Of a stretch of 64,000 nucleotides of DNA, positions 16,846-23,819 are shown one piece after another. A program made the position numbers and the translations under genes. The notes under the pieces are model-generated. The model did no database searches. It had not been told where the DNA came from and was given only the letters and a program-made list of their open reading frames with translations. Positions within the stretch are counted from its first letter, which is position 1, and every line of letters starts with the position of its first letter. Origin of the DNA: Gammaproteobacteria bacterium (GTDB lineage: Bacteria > Pseudomonadota > Gammaproteobacteria > UBA4575); NCBI GenBank assembly GCA_033344735.1, contig JAWPMW010000001.1, forward strand, positions 2,206,171 to 2,270,170, in the 5' to 3' direction.

Positions 16846-17535
16846 TTATTTTTCCTGTGTCTCATTGACCGCGTCAATACCCTTATGAGGTAAAAATAGC
16901 CCGCAGCCGAATTTTCTGCCTACTCCAAGCCCTTGTTGTTGGAGCAGTACTGACTCTGTAACATCAATGCCGTCAATCATCAGGCTGCGAGTGCCGAGAG
17001 TTCTATCTGGAAAGCGCATGCTTGTCGCTCGACCACTCATCATTTTTTTTGGTCTAATATTTTTTTCGGCGAGTAATTTGACCATTTCATTTAAAAAGTT
17101 GCTCTCATCTTCTATGTGTTCTGCCAATACATAGCGCGCGAAAATAGTGGTTAATTTAGATAGTTTTCTAATAGTTGGTTTGGAGAATTCGATTGATGCA
17201 TTGCAAACATTAATAGTCTTGCCATTGAGTGTTTGCACATCTTCTATTTGTTCTTTTGGTGTGCGGATAGTAAAGAGTGTACGTCGCGATGGATAAATGA
17301 GTTCGTCAGGGTCAGTTGGGCGAATCCAACCGTTACCAGATTCGGCGCCATGAATAAGGTGTATACCGGTGTATTCATTGTTTTCTATCCACGGTAATTC
17401 CTTAATTATTGCTGTAGACAGTTGGTGTGCATGATCTAGTGGTAAATGTGCACATTTGATTTTGAAGTTGACGTCAACAATATCATCAGGCACTTCATAA
17501 ATAGCTTCACTGTTGGTGTCATCGTTCCAAAACAT
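16846..17535 (-). CDS. Orphan Cas6-like RAMP protein (MYXAN Cas6/Cmx6-like)
   Basis: 229 residues. Near the C-terminus GLGVGRKFGCG (residues 202-212) fits exactly the glycine-rich motif of Cas6 endoribonucleases (G-h-G, five residues including Arg and Lys, G-h-G), followed by LFLPHKG. The N-terminal half (VDVNFKIKCAHLP, then a helix, then a GIHLIHGAESGNGW strand and SRRTLFTIRTP) suits a ferredoxin-like RAMP fold. Candidate catalytic histidines are His30, 35, 37, 59 and 62. From memory, databases name similar proteins type I-MYXAN Cas6/Cmx6. No CRISPR array or other cas gene is in this window. It lies three bases after a 64-residue gene and 55 bases before the DsrC-like gene. Confidence 0.75.
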   Translation of the reverse strand: MFWNDDTNSEAIYEVPDDIVDVNFKIKCAHLPLDHAHQLSTAIIKELPWIENNEYTGIHLIHGAESGNGWIRPTDPDELIYPSRRTLFTIRTPKEQIEDVQTLNGKTINVCNASIEFSKPTIRKLSKLTTIFARYVLAEHIEDESNFLNEMVKLLAEKNIRPKKMMSGRATSMRFPDRTLGTRSLMIDGIDVTESVLLQQQGLGVGRKFGCGLFLPHKGIDAVNETQEK

Positions 17536-17538
17536 GAT

Positions 17539-17733
17539 TTAGCTTGGCCGCGCAGAGGTAAATACAGATTCAAGAATATCCTCCCATTCTTCTGGAGTAT
17601 CTTTAAAAGGCGGTCTTACATCCATTTGGAAAAATATTTCGCCTTGTCGAGCACGTTTTTCTAGTTCAGCTTTTAATTCATCAAAGCTTTGCATGCCGTG
17701 ATCCTGCATAAGAATTTCACTTAATGAGAGCAT
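17539..17733 (-). CDS. Small hypothetical protein of the cassette (64 aa)
   Basis: A 64-residue soluble, acidic, helical protein with a FDELKAELEKRARQGEIFF core (residues about 17-35) and a DVRPPFKDTPEEWEDILE segment. No cysteines, signal or membrane segment. It is packed tightly between the dioxygenase gene (three bases upstream) and the Cas6-like gene (three bases downstream), so it is surely cotranscribed with them. I do not recognise a family. It could be a small subunit of the Cas6-like protein, but that is inference from position only. Confidence 0.75.
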   Translation of the reverse strand: MLSLSEILMQDHGMQSFDELKAELEKRARQGEIFFQMDVRPPFKDTPEEWEDILESVFTSARPS

Positions 17734-17736
17734 TAT

Positions 17737-18606
17737 TTATTGACCATTAAATAATCTATTAAAGGAACGAGCACGATACATGACTCGTTGTTTCTGAGGA
17801 ATATTCCCATTTGTAAAGGCGCTACGTCCATGAAGTATATTGTTACAGATCAATCCTTCCCCAGGTTGTAGTATGTAATGAATGACGAAAACACTATCCG
17901 TGAGTAACTCTTCTATCATACTGACTGCCTGCTGAACCCTGCTATCTTGCTTCCAATCAATACTGCGGGATCTGGAGGTATAACGCATTTGTAATGTATT
18001 GCTTGAGCTATCTCGATAGAAAACAGGTCCAATTTGAGCAGGACGTACTTGTTGGCCATTTTCGATATTAGCAGGAATTCTCAGCGCGTCAGGTTGCATT
18101 AAAGCTGCCACCAGGTCAGGATTTTTATCATGCAGTTGAATGTAAATAAGCTCATGATTAATAAGCATATTTTCTCCTCCTGAAGGCGCATTTTGAATGC
18201 AATGAAGAAGAAATGAGCGAATATGTTCATGTATAGCGTTGTAGTAGCCATCAGTATGCCAATTAAGTGCATTGGCTGTGTAGGGGATATAGCCACGTGC
18301 GCGACCTAAGTCCATGACTTTTATGGAAGAAATACTGTCATTATCAGCACATAGGTTTTGGTCGAGTGCACTCATACCTATTTGGTCAGCCATTTTTCTG
18401 ATCGATGCTTTATTTGCGAGTGATGGTTGCTGGAGGCTGTATATAGCAAAATTGTCGTGCTGGCATTGTTTACTCAGACTTTCAAGCTCTTGTTGCGATA
18501 AGGATGCTGGGTTTTGAATAGCTACAGGCTGCAATTGAGTCTGGATAGTGCGATGAGCCAACTTAGATTCCCGCCATTTTGAATAGTCTGTTTCGAAGTC
18601 GAGCAT
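17737..18606 (-). CDS. TauD/TfdA-family Fe(II)/2-oxoglutarate dioxygenase
   Basis: 289 residues. Iron ligands are His117 and Asp119 (NWHTDG) and His259 (NNILHGRSAF), with Arg274 or a nearby Arg (VMYRAR) to bind 2-oxoglutarate. The family includes taurine dioxygenase, gamma-butyrobetaine hydroxylase and many small-molecule hydroxylases; TauD itself releases sulfite from taurine. Whether this member acts on an organosulfur compound is not shown. It is the first gene of the five-gene minus-strand cassette and is divergent from dsrA. No good ribosome binding site precedes ATG 18606. Confidence 0.85.
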   Translation of the reverse strand: MLDFETDYSKWRESKLAHRTIQTQLQPVAIQNPASLSQQELESLSKQCQHDNFAIYSLQQPSLANKASIRKMADQIGMSALDQNLCADNDSISSIKVMDLGRARGYIPYTANALNWHTDGYYNAIHEHIRSFLLHCIQNAPSGGENMLINHELIYIQLHDKNPDLVAALMQPDALRIPANIENGQQVRPAQIGPVFYRDSSSNTLQMRYTSRSRSIDWKQDSRVQQAVSMIEELLTDSVFVIHYILQPGEGLICNNILHGRSAFTNGNIPQKQRVMYRARSFNRLFNGQ

Positions 18607-18993
18607 AAGTGAAGAGCTAATTAAGTTTGAATAGTTTGCGAGCTGGTTAACGTTTTGCTTATTTATATATTACGACGACCAAACTCTAACATTAATTCAA
18701 GGTAGTTTGATTAACCAAAGTTGTAACTGGAATGTCTCTGTAACTAACTGTTATATATGTATAAAATATAGTTTAAGTCAGCCTGTTAGTAAGGGGTTAT
18801 TATAAAATTTTATGTCGCTATATCCCTGTTGAGATAAGTTAGGTAACCCCCCGCACCCCATAGGTAGGATTTTGATCTTTACCCGTCAACTCTAGACTCC
18901 TATCCCATACACAGCCGGTGGATTAGGCTGTTCTGCGCGTGGAATAAAATAACCCCCAAGTTATAAATTAACTGGTGAATAGGAGAAATAAAA
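18607..18993. promoter_or_regulatory. Shared divergent promoter region of the dsr operon and the Cas6-like cassette
   Basis: 387 bases without a gene. Toward dsrA there is an A+T-rich block at 18751-18772 containing TATAAA (18760-18765) and TATAGT (18767-18772) as possible -10 boxes, with only weak -35 candidates; this would leave a leader of over 200 bases. ATAAAATTTTAT (18802-18813) is a perfect 12-base palindrome and CAGCC/GGCTG (18912-18930) an inverted repeat. AGGAGA at 18981-18986 is the dsrA ribosome binding site. Toward the cassette, ATATATAA near 18663-18670 could be a -10 box. A regulator site is expected here but none is proven. Confidence 0.4.
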
Positions 18994-20253
18994 ATGGCTG
19001 ACCAGCATCATGATACCCCAATGCTTGATGAGTTAGAAAATGGACCATGGCCTAGTTTCATATCTGGAATCAAGCGTCTTCGTGATAAGCATGACGACAC
19101 TAGAATCAATGGCATGGCAAATGACTTATTAGGTCAGTTAGAGCACTCATACGAAACTCGTAAGGGTTACTGGAAAGGTGGAACAGTCAGTGTATTCGGA
19201 TACGGATCAGGCATTATTCCAAGATTTTCAGAAGTAGGTAGCTCATTCCCAGAGTCAAAAGAATTTCACACATTACGTGTCCAGCCACCTGCAGGTAACT
19301 ACTACACTACTGACATGCTTCGTCAGCTAGGTGATAGCTGGGAAAAATGGGGGTCAGGTCTAGTCACATTCCACGGCCAAACAGGCAATATTATGTTTAT
19401 CGGTACTTCAACCGAAAATACACAACACTTCTTTGATGAGATTAATGAATACGGTTGGGACTTGGGTGGCGCAGGCCCATGTGTTCGAACAGGTATGTCT
19501 TGTGTAGGTGCTGCACGTTGCGAGATGTCTGGTTTAGATGAAATGAAAATTCATCGTACTCTTCTTAATAACTTCACTGATGATGTTCACCGTCCAGCAC
19601 TTCCATATAAGTTCAAGTTCAAAGTATCTGGATGTGGTAATGACTGCATGAACTCTATTGAGCGTTCTGACTTTGCGATTATTGGTACTTGGCGCGATGA
19701 CATGAAAGTAGACCAAGAAGAAGTTAAAAAATTCGTGGCACGCAAAGGCCGTGAATATGTAATTGATAATGTTATTACACGTTGCCCCACTAAAGCGTTG
19801 TCATTAAAAGATGACGATACTATGGATGTTGATAATCGTAACTGTGTTCGTTGTATGCATTGCATGAACGTCATGGTGAAAGCACTCTCGCCAGGTGACG
19901 ACCAAGGTGCAACTATTCTTATTGGTGGAAAGCGTACACTTAAGATTGGTGATTTAATGGGAACTGTCGTTGTTCCATTCATGAAGCTTGAGACTGAAGA
20001 AGATTATGAAAAGCTAACTGAAATGGCTGAAGAGACTATCGACTTCTGGGCAGAGAATGGTCTAGAGCACGAGCGCTGTGGTGAGATGGTAGAGCGTATT
20101 GGTCTGGTAAACTTCTTAGAAGGCGTTGGTATCGAAGTTGATCCAAACATGGTCAACGATCCTCGCCAAAGTTCATATGTCCGTATGGATGGCTGGGATG
20201 AAGAAGCTGAGAAGTGGTTTAACCGAAAAGCAGAAGAGAAAGCAGCAAGCTAA
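18994..20253 (+). CDS. dsrA: Reverse dissimilatory sulfite reductase, alpha subunit
   Basis: 419 residues, the normal DsrA length. The siroheme-[4Fe-4S] ligands are present as Cys170-x5-Cys176 (SCVGAARC) and Cys214-x3-Cys218 (GCGNDC). The inserted ferredoxin domain carries Cys264, Cys284, Cys287 and Cys290. With DsrB it forms the cytoplasmic heterotetramer that, in sulfur oxidisers, oxidises DsrC-bound sulfane sulfur to sulfite. First gene of the operon, with AGGAGA upstream. A hairpin separates it from dsrB. Confidence 0.97.
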   Translation: MADQHHDTPMLDELENGPWPSFISGIKRLRDKHDDTRINGMANDLLGQLEHSYETRKGYWKGGTVSVFGYGSGIIPRFSEVGSSFPESKEFHTLRVQPPAGNYYTTDMLRQLGDSWEKWGSGLVTFHGQTGNIMFIGTSTENTQHFFDEINEYGWDLGGAGPCVRTGMSCVGAARCEMSGLDEMKIHRTLLNNFTDDVHRPALPYKFKFKVSGCGNDCMNSIERSDFAIIGTWRDDMKVDQEEVKKFVARKGREYVIDNVITRCPTKALSLKDDDTMDVDNRNCVRCMHCMNVMVKALSPGDDQGATILIGGKRTLKIGDLMGTVVVPFMKLETEEDYEKLTEMAEETIDFWAENGLEHERCGEMVERIGLVNFLEGVGIEVDPNMVNDPRQSSYVRMDGWDEEAEKWFNRKAEEKAAS

Positions 20254-20302
20254 TTTTGCACATCGAAAAAAAGAATTTTAATTTCTATTATTTTAAGTCA
20301 CT

Positions 20303-20328
20303 AAAGCCTGCGCACCAATGCAGGCTTT
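20303..20328 (+). repeat. Hairpin between dsrA and dsrB
   Basis: AAAGCCTGC (20303-20311) and GCAGGCTTT (20320-20328) form a perfect nine-base stem with an eight-base loop, 50 bases after the dsrA stop and 20 before the dsrB start. Only a short U-run follows. As both subunits are needed in equal amounts, a full terminator is unlikely; a stabilising or processing element fits better. Confidence 0.65.
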
Positions 20329-20348
20329 TAGTTCGGAGATAAAAAACA

Positions 20349-21422
20349 ATGGCACAAGATCATCGACCACCTATTGAATCAGGATGTCCAGACGGCTTCC
20401 AATATATGCATCCAGTTATGCGCAAGAATTACGGCGATTGGGATTATCATGAGCATCCGCGACCGGGTGTTTTATTACACGTAGCAAAAAATGGCGATCA
20501 AATTTGGACTGTACGTGCAGGTACACAACGTATCCTTGATGTATTCACACTGCGCACGCTATGTGATATCGGTGATAAGTTTGCAGATGGATATGTACGT
20601 TTCACTATTCGTTCAAACATTGAATACATGGTGGCAGACGAAGCAAAAGTACAACCAATGATTGATGCTTTAGAAGCAGAAGGTTTTGTTGTTGGTGGTA
20701 CTAAGAACTCAGTTGCAATGATTTCTCATACTCAAGGTTGGTTGCATTGTGATATTCCAGGCACTGACGCATCAGGTGTTGTTAAGGCAATGATGGATGA
20801 GCTTATTGATGAGTTCAAAGAAAACAACATGCCTAACCGCGTACATATCACAACATCTTGCTGCCAAATTAACTGTGGTGGCCAAGGTGATATTGCAATT
20901 AACGTTCAGCACACTAAGCCGCCGAAGATTAATCACGACTTAGTATCAAACGTATGTGAGCGACCTTCAGTGGTTGCGCGTTGCCCAGTAGCAGCGATTA
21001 GACCAGCATTGGTAAATGGTAAGCCTTCTTTAGAAGTAGATGAGAAGAAGTGCATCTGTTGTGGTGCTTGCTTCCCACCATGCCCTCCAATGCAAATTAA
21101 TGATGCAGAACATTCAAAATTAGCAGTTTGGGTCGGTGGTAATCACTCAAATGCTCGTGGAAAGCCTACATTCCAAAAACTTGTTGCTGCTGGTATCCCC
21201 AACAACCCGCCTCGATGGCCTGAAGCAACAGCGATAGTTAAACGTATTCTTCGTGCTTATAAAGAAGATGCACGTGATTGGGAAAGAATTAACGATTGGG
21301 TTGAGCGCGTAGGTTGGCCTCGATTCTTTGAGTTAACAGGACTTCCATTTACCAAGTTCCATATTGATAACTGGAGAGGTGCACGTCGAAGCCTTAACTC
21401 TTCAACCCATATTCGTTTCTAA
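20349..21422 (+). CDS. dsrB: Reverse dissimilatory sulfite reductase, beta subunit
   Basis: 357 residues. The siroheme/iron-sulfur region includes TTSCCQINCGG (Cys171, Cys172, Cys176) and Cys134, and the ferredoxin domain has ARCPVAA (Cys212) and CICCGACFPPCPP (Cys235 to Cys245). DsrB contributes the second half of the catalytic heterotetramer and contacts DsrC. It lies 95 bases after dsrA; AGTTCGGAGAT provides a ribosome binding site. Confidence 0.97.
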   Translation: MAQDHRPPIESGCPDGFQYMHPVMRKNYGDWDYHEHPRPGVLLHVAKNGDQIWTVRAGTQRILDVFTLRTLCDIGDKFADGYVRFTIRSNIEYMVADEAKVQPMIDALEAEGFVVGGTKNSVAMISHTQGWLHCDIPGTDASGVVKAMMDELIDEFKENNMPNRVHITTSCCQINCGGQGDIAINVQHTKPPKINHDLVSNVCERPSVVARCPVAAIRPALVNGKPSLEVDEKKCICCGACFPPCPPMQINDAEHSKLAVWVGGNHSNARGKPTFQKLVAAGIPNNPPRWPEATAIVKRILRAYKEDARDWERINDWVERVGWPRFFELTGLPFTKFHIDNWRGARRSLNSSTHIRF

Positions 21423-21439
21423 GGTAAGGGAGTTTATTG

Positions 21440-21832
21440 GTGAAATTTGGAATATTAGTTAATGAAGGCCCTTACACACATCAGGCCTCTGACTCGGCGT
21501 TTGAATTTGCTAAAGCAGCGATTGAAAAAGGCCACGAAGTATTTCGTGTTTTCTTCTATCATGACGGCGTGAATAACGGTACTTCACTTGCAGTTCCTCC
21601 GCAAGATGATCGCCATATACCGAATAGATGGTCCGAGCTAGCGAAAGATCACAGCGTTGATTTAGTGCTGTGTGTCGCAGCAGCGCAACGTCGCGGCATG
21701 TTAGATGAAGACGAAGCTAAGCGTAATGGTAAAACTTCAAATAACGTAGCAGAAGGGTTTCGTATTTCTGGACTTGGCCAGTTAATCGAAGCTGGAATTC
21801 AAGCAGACCGTATGGTCGTGTTTGGCGACTAG
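21440..21832 (+). CDS. dsrE: Sulfur-carrier complex subunit DsrE
   Basis: 130 residues, the same as in Allochromatium vinosum. The start is taken as GTG 21440, giving MKFGILVNEGPY, because AAGGGAG lies seven bases before it; a TTG three bases earlier is less likely. The conserved sulfur-accepting Cys falls at residue 78 (LCVAAAQRRG), exactly the known active position. It forms the DsrE2F2H2 hexamer, which takes persulfide sulfur from TusA-type carriers and passes it to DsrC. Confidence 0.96.
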   Translation: MKFGILVNEGPYTHQASDSAFEFAKAAIEKGHEVFRVFFYHDGVNNGTSLAVPPQDDRHIPNRWSELAKDHSVDLVLCVAAAQRRGMLDEDEAKRNGKTSNNVAEGFRISGLGQLIEAGIQADRMVVFGD

Positions 21833-21848
21833 TTAAGGGAGATTTATT

Positions 21849-22268
21849 ATGGAAGACGGTGATCAAGTCATAAAAAAATTCATGTATATGAACCGTAAGG
21901 CCCCTTACGGAACAATCTACGCATTAGAATCTTTAGAGGTTGTATTAATTGCTGCAGCATTTGATCAAGACGTTAGTCTTGTATTTGCAGATGACGGTGT
22001 TTACCAGCTTATGAAGGGTCAAAATACAGATGATATTGGGATGAAAAACTTTTCTCCTACTTACTCTGCATTAGGTGATTACGACATTAAAAAGATTTAC
22101 ATCGAAAAAGAATCTTTAGATGAGCGTGGATTATCATTAGAAGATTTACAAGATTTAAAGTACGAAGATGAAGATGATGATTGGGCAGAGAAAGATTCCA
22201 TTCATCTTGTTTCACGCGAAGAACTTGCTGAAGTGATTGATCAGCAAGATGTCGTATTTAGTTTTTAG
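21849..22268 (+). CDS. dsrF: Sulfur-carrier complex subunit DsrF
   Basis: 139 residues, DsrE/F-like fold with the opening KKFMYMNRKAPYGTIYALESLEVVLIAAAFDQ. No cysteine occurs anywhere in the protein, consistent with DsrF being the structural, non-sulfur-binding subunit of DsrEFH. A very acidic stretch (DEDDDWAEKD, near residues 112-121) is notable. Located 16 bases after dsrE with AAGGGAG upstream. Confidence 0.95.
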   Translation: MEDGDQVIKKFMYMNRKAPYGTIYALESLEVVLIAAAFDQDVSLVFADDGVYQLMKGQNTDDIGMKNFSPTYSALGDYDIKKIYIEKESLDERGLSLEDLQDLKYEDEDDDWAEKDSIHLVSREELAEVIDQQDVVFSF

Positions 22269-22280
22269 AGGATCACGTAT

Positions 22281-22589
22281 ATGGCAATGCTACATACAGT
22301 TAATAAAAGCCCATTCGAAAGAAATTCACTTGAGTCTTGCTTGCGTTTAGCTAAGTCGGGTAGTTCTGTACTGCTGACTGAAGACGGTGTCGTTGGTGCA
22401 ATGCAGGGTACTAAGTATTCAAAAAACGTTGCAGATGCAATGACAAATGTTTCTTTTTATGTGCTTGGTCCAGACTTGAAAGCACGTGGATTAAGTGAAA
22501 GCAACATTGTGGATGGTGTCAAAGTAGTGGATTACAGCGGTTTTGTCGATTTAGCAGCAGAGCACGAATCAGTGCAAGCTTGGCTGTAA
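22281..22589 (+). CDS. dsrH: Sulfur-carrier complex subunit DsrH
   Basis: 102 residues, identical in length to the Allochromatium protein. The conserved Cys20 (NSLESCLRLA) is present, and the LLTEDGVVGAMQGT segment is typical of DsrH/TusB. It completes the DsrEFH hexamer. Located 12 bases after dsrF. The AGGATCACGTAT sequence gives a modest ribosome binding site. Confidence 0.95.
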   Translation: MAMLHTVNKSPFERNSLESCLRLAKSGSSVLLTEDGVVGAMQGTKYSKNVADAMTNVSFYVLGPDLKARGLSESNIVDGVKVVDYSGFVDLAAEHESVQAWL

Positions 22590-22667
22590 TTTATAAATTA
22601 TTGGTTCTTGTTATTACAACTAAGAATCTAGATTTGCGATTAGCAATAAAACGATAGGAGATATCAC

Positions 22668-23000
22668 ATGGCAATAGAAGTCGATGGTCAAAGTTATGAG
22701 ACTGATGAAGAGGGTTACTTAGCGGATTTGAATCAATGGAGACCTGAGCTTGCAACAGCTATGGCTGATGCTGATGGCGCACCTCTTGATGAAAATCACT
22801 GGGAAGTAATCAACTTTCTTCGTGAGTACTATGAAGAGTATCAAATTGCTCCAGCAGTACGTGTACTAACCAAAGCAATTGGTAAGAAATTAGGTAAAGA
22901 TAAAGGTAATAGTAAATATTTATATGAATTATTTCCTTATGGTCCTGCAAAGCAAGCATGTAAATATGCGGGTCTTCCTAAGCCAACTGGCTGCGTATAG
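22668..23000 (+). CDS. dsrC: DsrC, sulfur-carrying substrate protein of DsrAB
   Basis: 110 residues. The flexible C-terminal arm is complete: Cys98 in KQACKYAGLP and the penultimate Cys109 in PTGCV, 11 residues apart as required for the DsrC trisulfide chemistry. It accepts sulfur from DsrEFH, presents it to DsrAB, and is reoxidised through DsrK. TAGGAG precedes the ATG. A 78-base gap upstream may hold a secondary promoter, as described for dsrC in Allochromatium, and a long hairpin follows the stop, both consistent with higher expression than its neighbours. Confidence 0.97.
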   Translation: MAIEVDGQSYETDEEGYLADLNQWRPELATAMADADGAPLDENHWEVINFLREYYEEYQIAPAVRVLTKAIGKKLGKDKGNSKYLYELFPYGPAKQACKYAGLPKPTGCV

Positions 23001-23012
23001 GTTAGTTTGTTG

Positions 23013-23042
23013 AAACCGAGTAAGCATTTGTTTACTCGGTTT
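23013..23042 (+). terminator. Strong hairpin after dsrC inside the dsr operon
   Basis: AAACCGAGTAA (23013-23023) and TTACTCGGTTT (23032-23042) form an 11-base perfect stem with an eight-base loop, 12 bases after the dsrC stop. It is followed by TTTGTTTC only. It could be a partial terminator or a 3' stability element; dsrM follows 32 bases later. Confidence 0.7.
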
Positions 23043-23073
23043 TGTTTCAAATACGCTTTAGTATTTTTATAAA

Positions 23074-23799
23074 ATGTCTATTTTATTTGCTATATTATTT
23101 TATGCTGCAACAGCTATCTTAGTGTTTGGTCTTGCGTATCGTATCCGCAAATATATTAAAACCCCCGCGCCACTTAAAATTCCTACTACACCTGCTCCAA
23201 CGTCGACACCGGGTGTTGCGTTTCGCATGATAAAAGAAATTACTATTTTTGAAAGCCTATTTAAATCCAACAAATGGATTTGGTTGTTTGGATGGTTATT
23301 TCACTTCGGCATGCTATTGGTTTTATTACGCCACCTGCGTTACTTCACCGATCCAGTATGGTGGTGGGTTTCATTGCTGCAACCATTTGGTAAGTATGCA
23401 TCGATTGCCATGCTTGTAGGATTAGGTGGGTTATTGCTTAGACGTATTGTAGTAGATCGCGTTCGTTATATTTCGGCACCTTCAGATTATTTAATGTTAT
23501 TGCTTATTATTGGTATTGGTGCAACAGGTGCGTTAATGACATTTGTGACTCATACAGACATTGTTACATTGAAATCATACATGTTAGGTTTGATGGTGTT
23601 CGATATAAGAACCATGCCTACTGATACAATTTTAGTTATTCATCTATCATTAGTGATTTTATTGATGGCAATATTCCCAATTTCTAAACTGTTACATGCG
23701 CCGGGCGTATTCTTTAGCCCTACACGAAATCAGGTTGATAATCCACGTGAAAAGAGACATATCTCTGCATGGGCAATCAAGTTGGAATCTTCCAAATAA
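23074..23799 (+). CDS. dsrM: DsrM, membrane cytochrome b of the DsrMKJOP complex
   Basis: 241 residues with about five membrane segments, of the NarI/HdrE-like cytochrome b type. Histidines suited to heme b binding are His77 (WLFHFGM) and His87 (LLRHLRY) and one near residue 193 (LVIHLSLVI). DsrM exchanges electrons between DsrK on the cytoplasmic side and the quinone pool. The opening, followed by TPAPLKIPTTPAPT, matches known DsrM. No clear ribosome binding site is visible upstream. Confidence 0.95.
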   Translation: MSILFAILFYAATAILVFGLAYRIRKYIKTPAPLKIPTTPAPTSTPGVAFRMIKEITIFESLFKSNKWIWLFGWLFHFGMLLVLLRHLRYFTDPVWWWVSLLQPFGKYASIAMLVGLGGLLLRRIVVDRVRYISAPSDYLMLLLIIGIGATGALMTFVTHTDIVTLKSYMLGLMVFDIRTMPTDTILVIHLSLVILLMAIFPISKLLHAPGVFFSPTRNQVDNPREKRHISAWAIKLESSK

Positions 23800-23819
23800 G
23801 AAATTAAAAGAGTAGAAGA

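Noticed and set aside
16846..17535. A CRISPR-Cas locus, prompted by the Cas6-like gene
   Set aside because: No repeat-spacer array and no cas1, cas2, cas3 or effector genes are visible anywhere in the window; flanking genes are sulfur-related or unknown.
21849..22268. DsrF without any cysteine as a defect
   Set aside because: In the DsrEFH complex the conserved sulfur-accepting cysteines are in DsrE and DsrH, both present here; DsrF does not need one.
23013..23042. End of the dsr operon at the hairpin after dsrC
   Set aside because: The same-strand dsrMKLJOP genes follow within 32 bases without a clear new promoter, so a full stop is unlikely; kept as a partial terminator or stability element.
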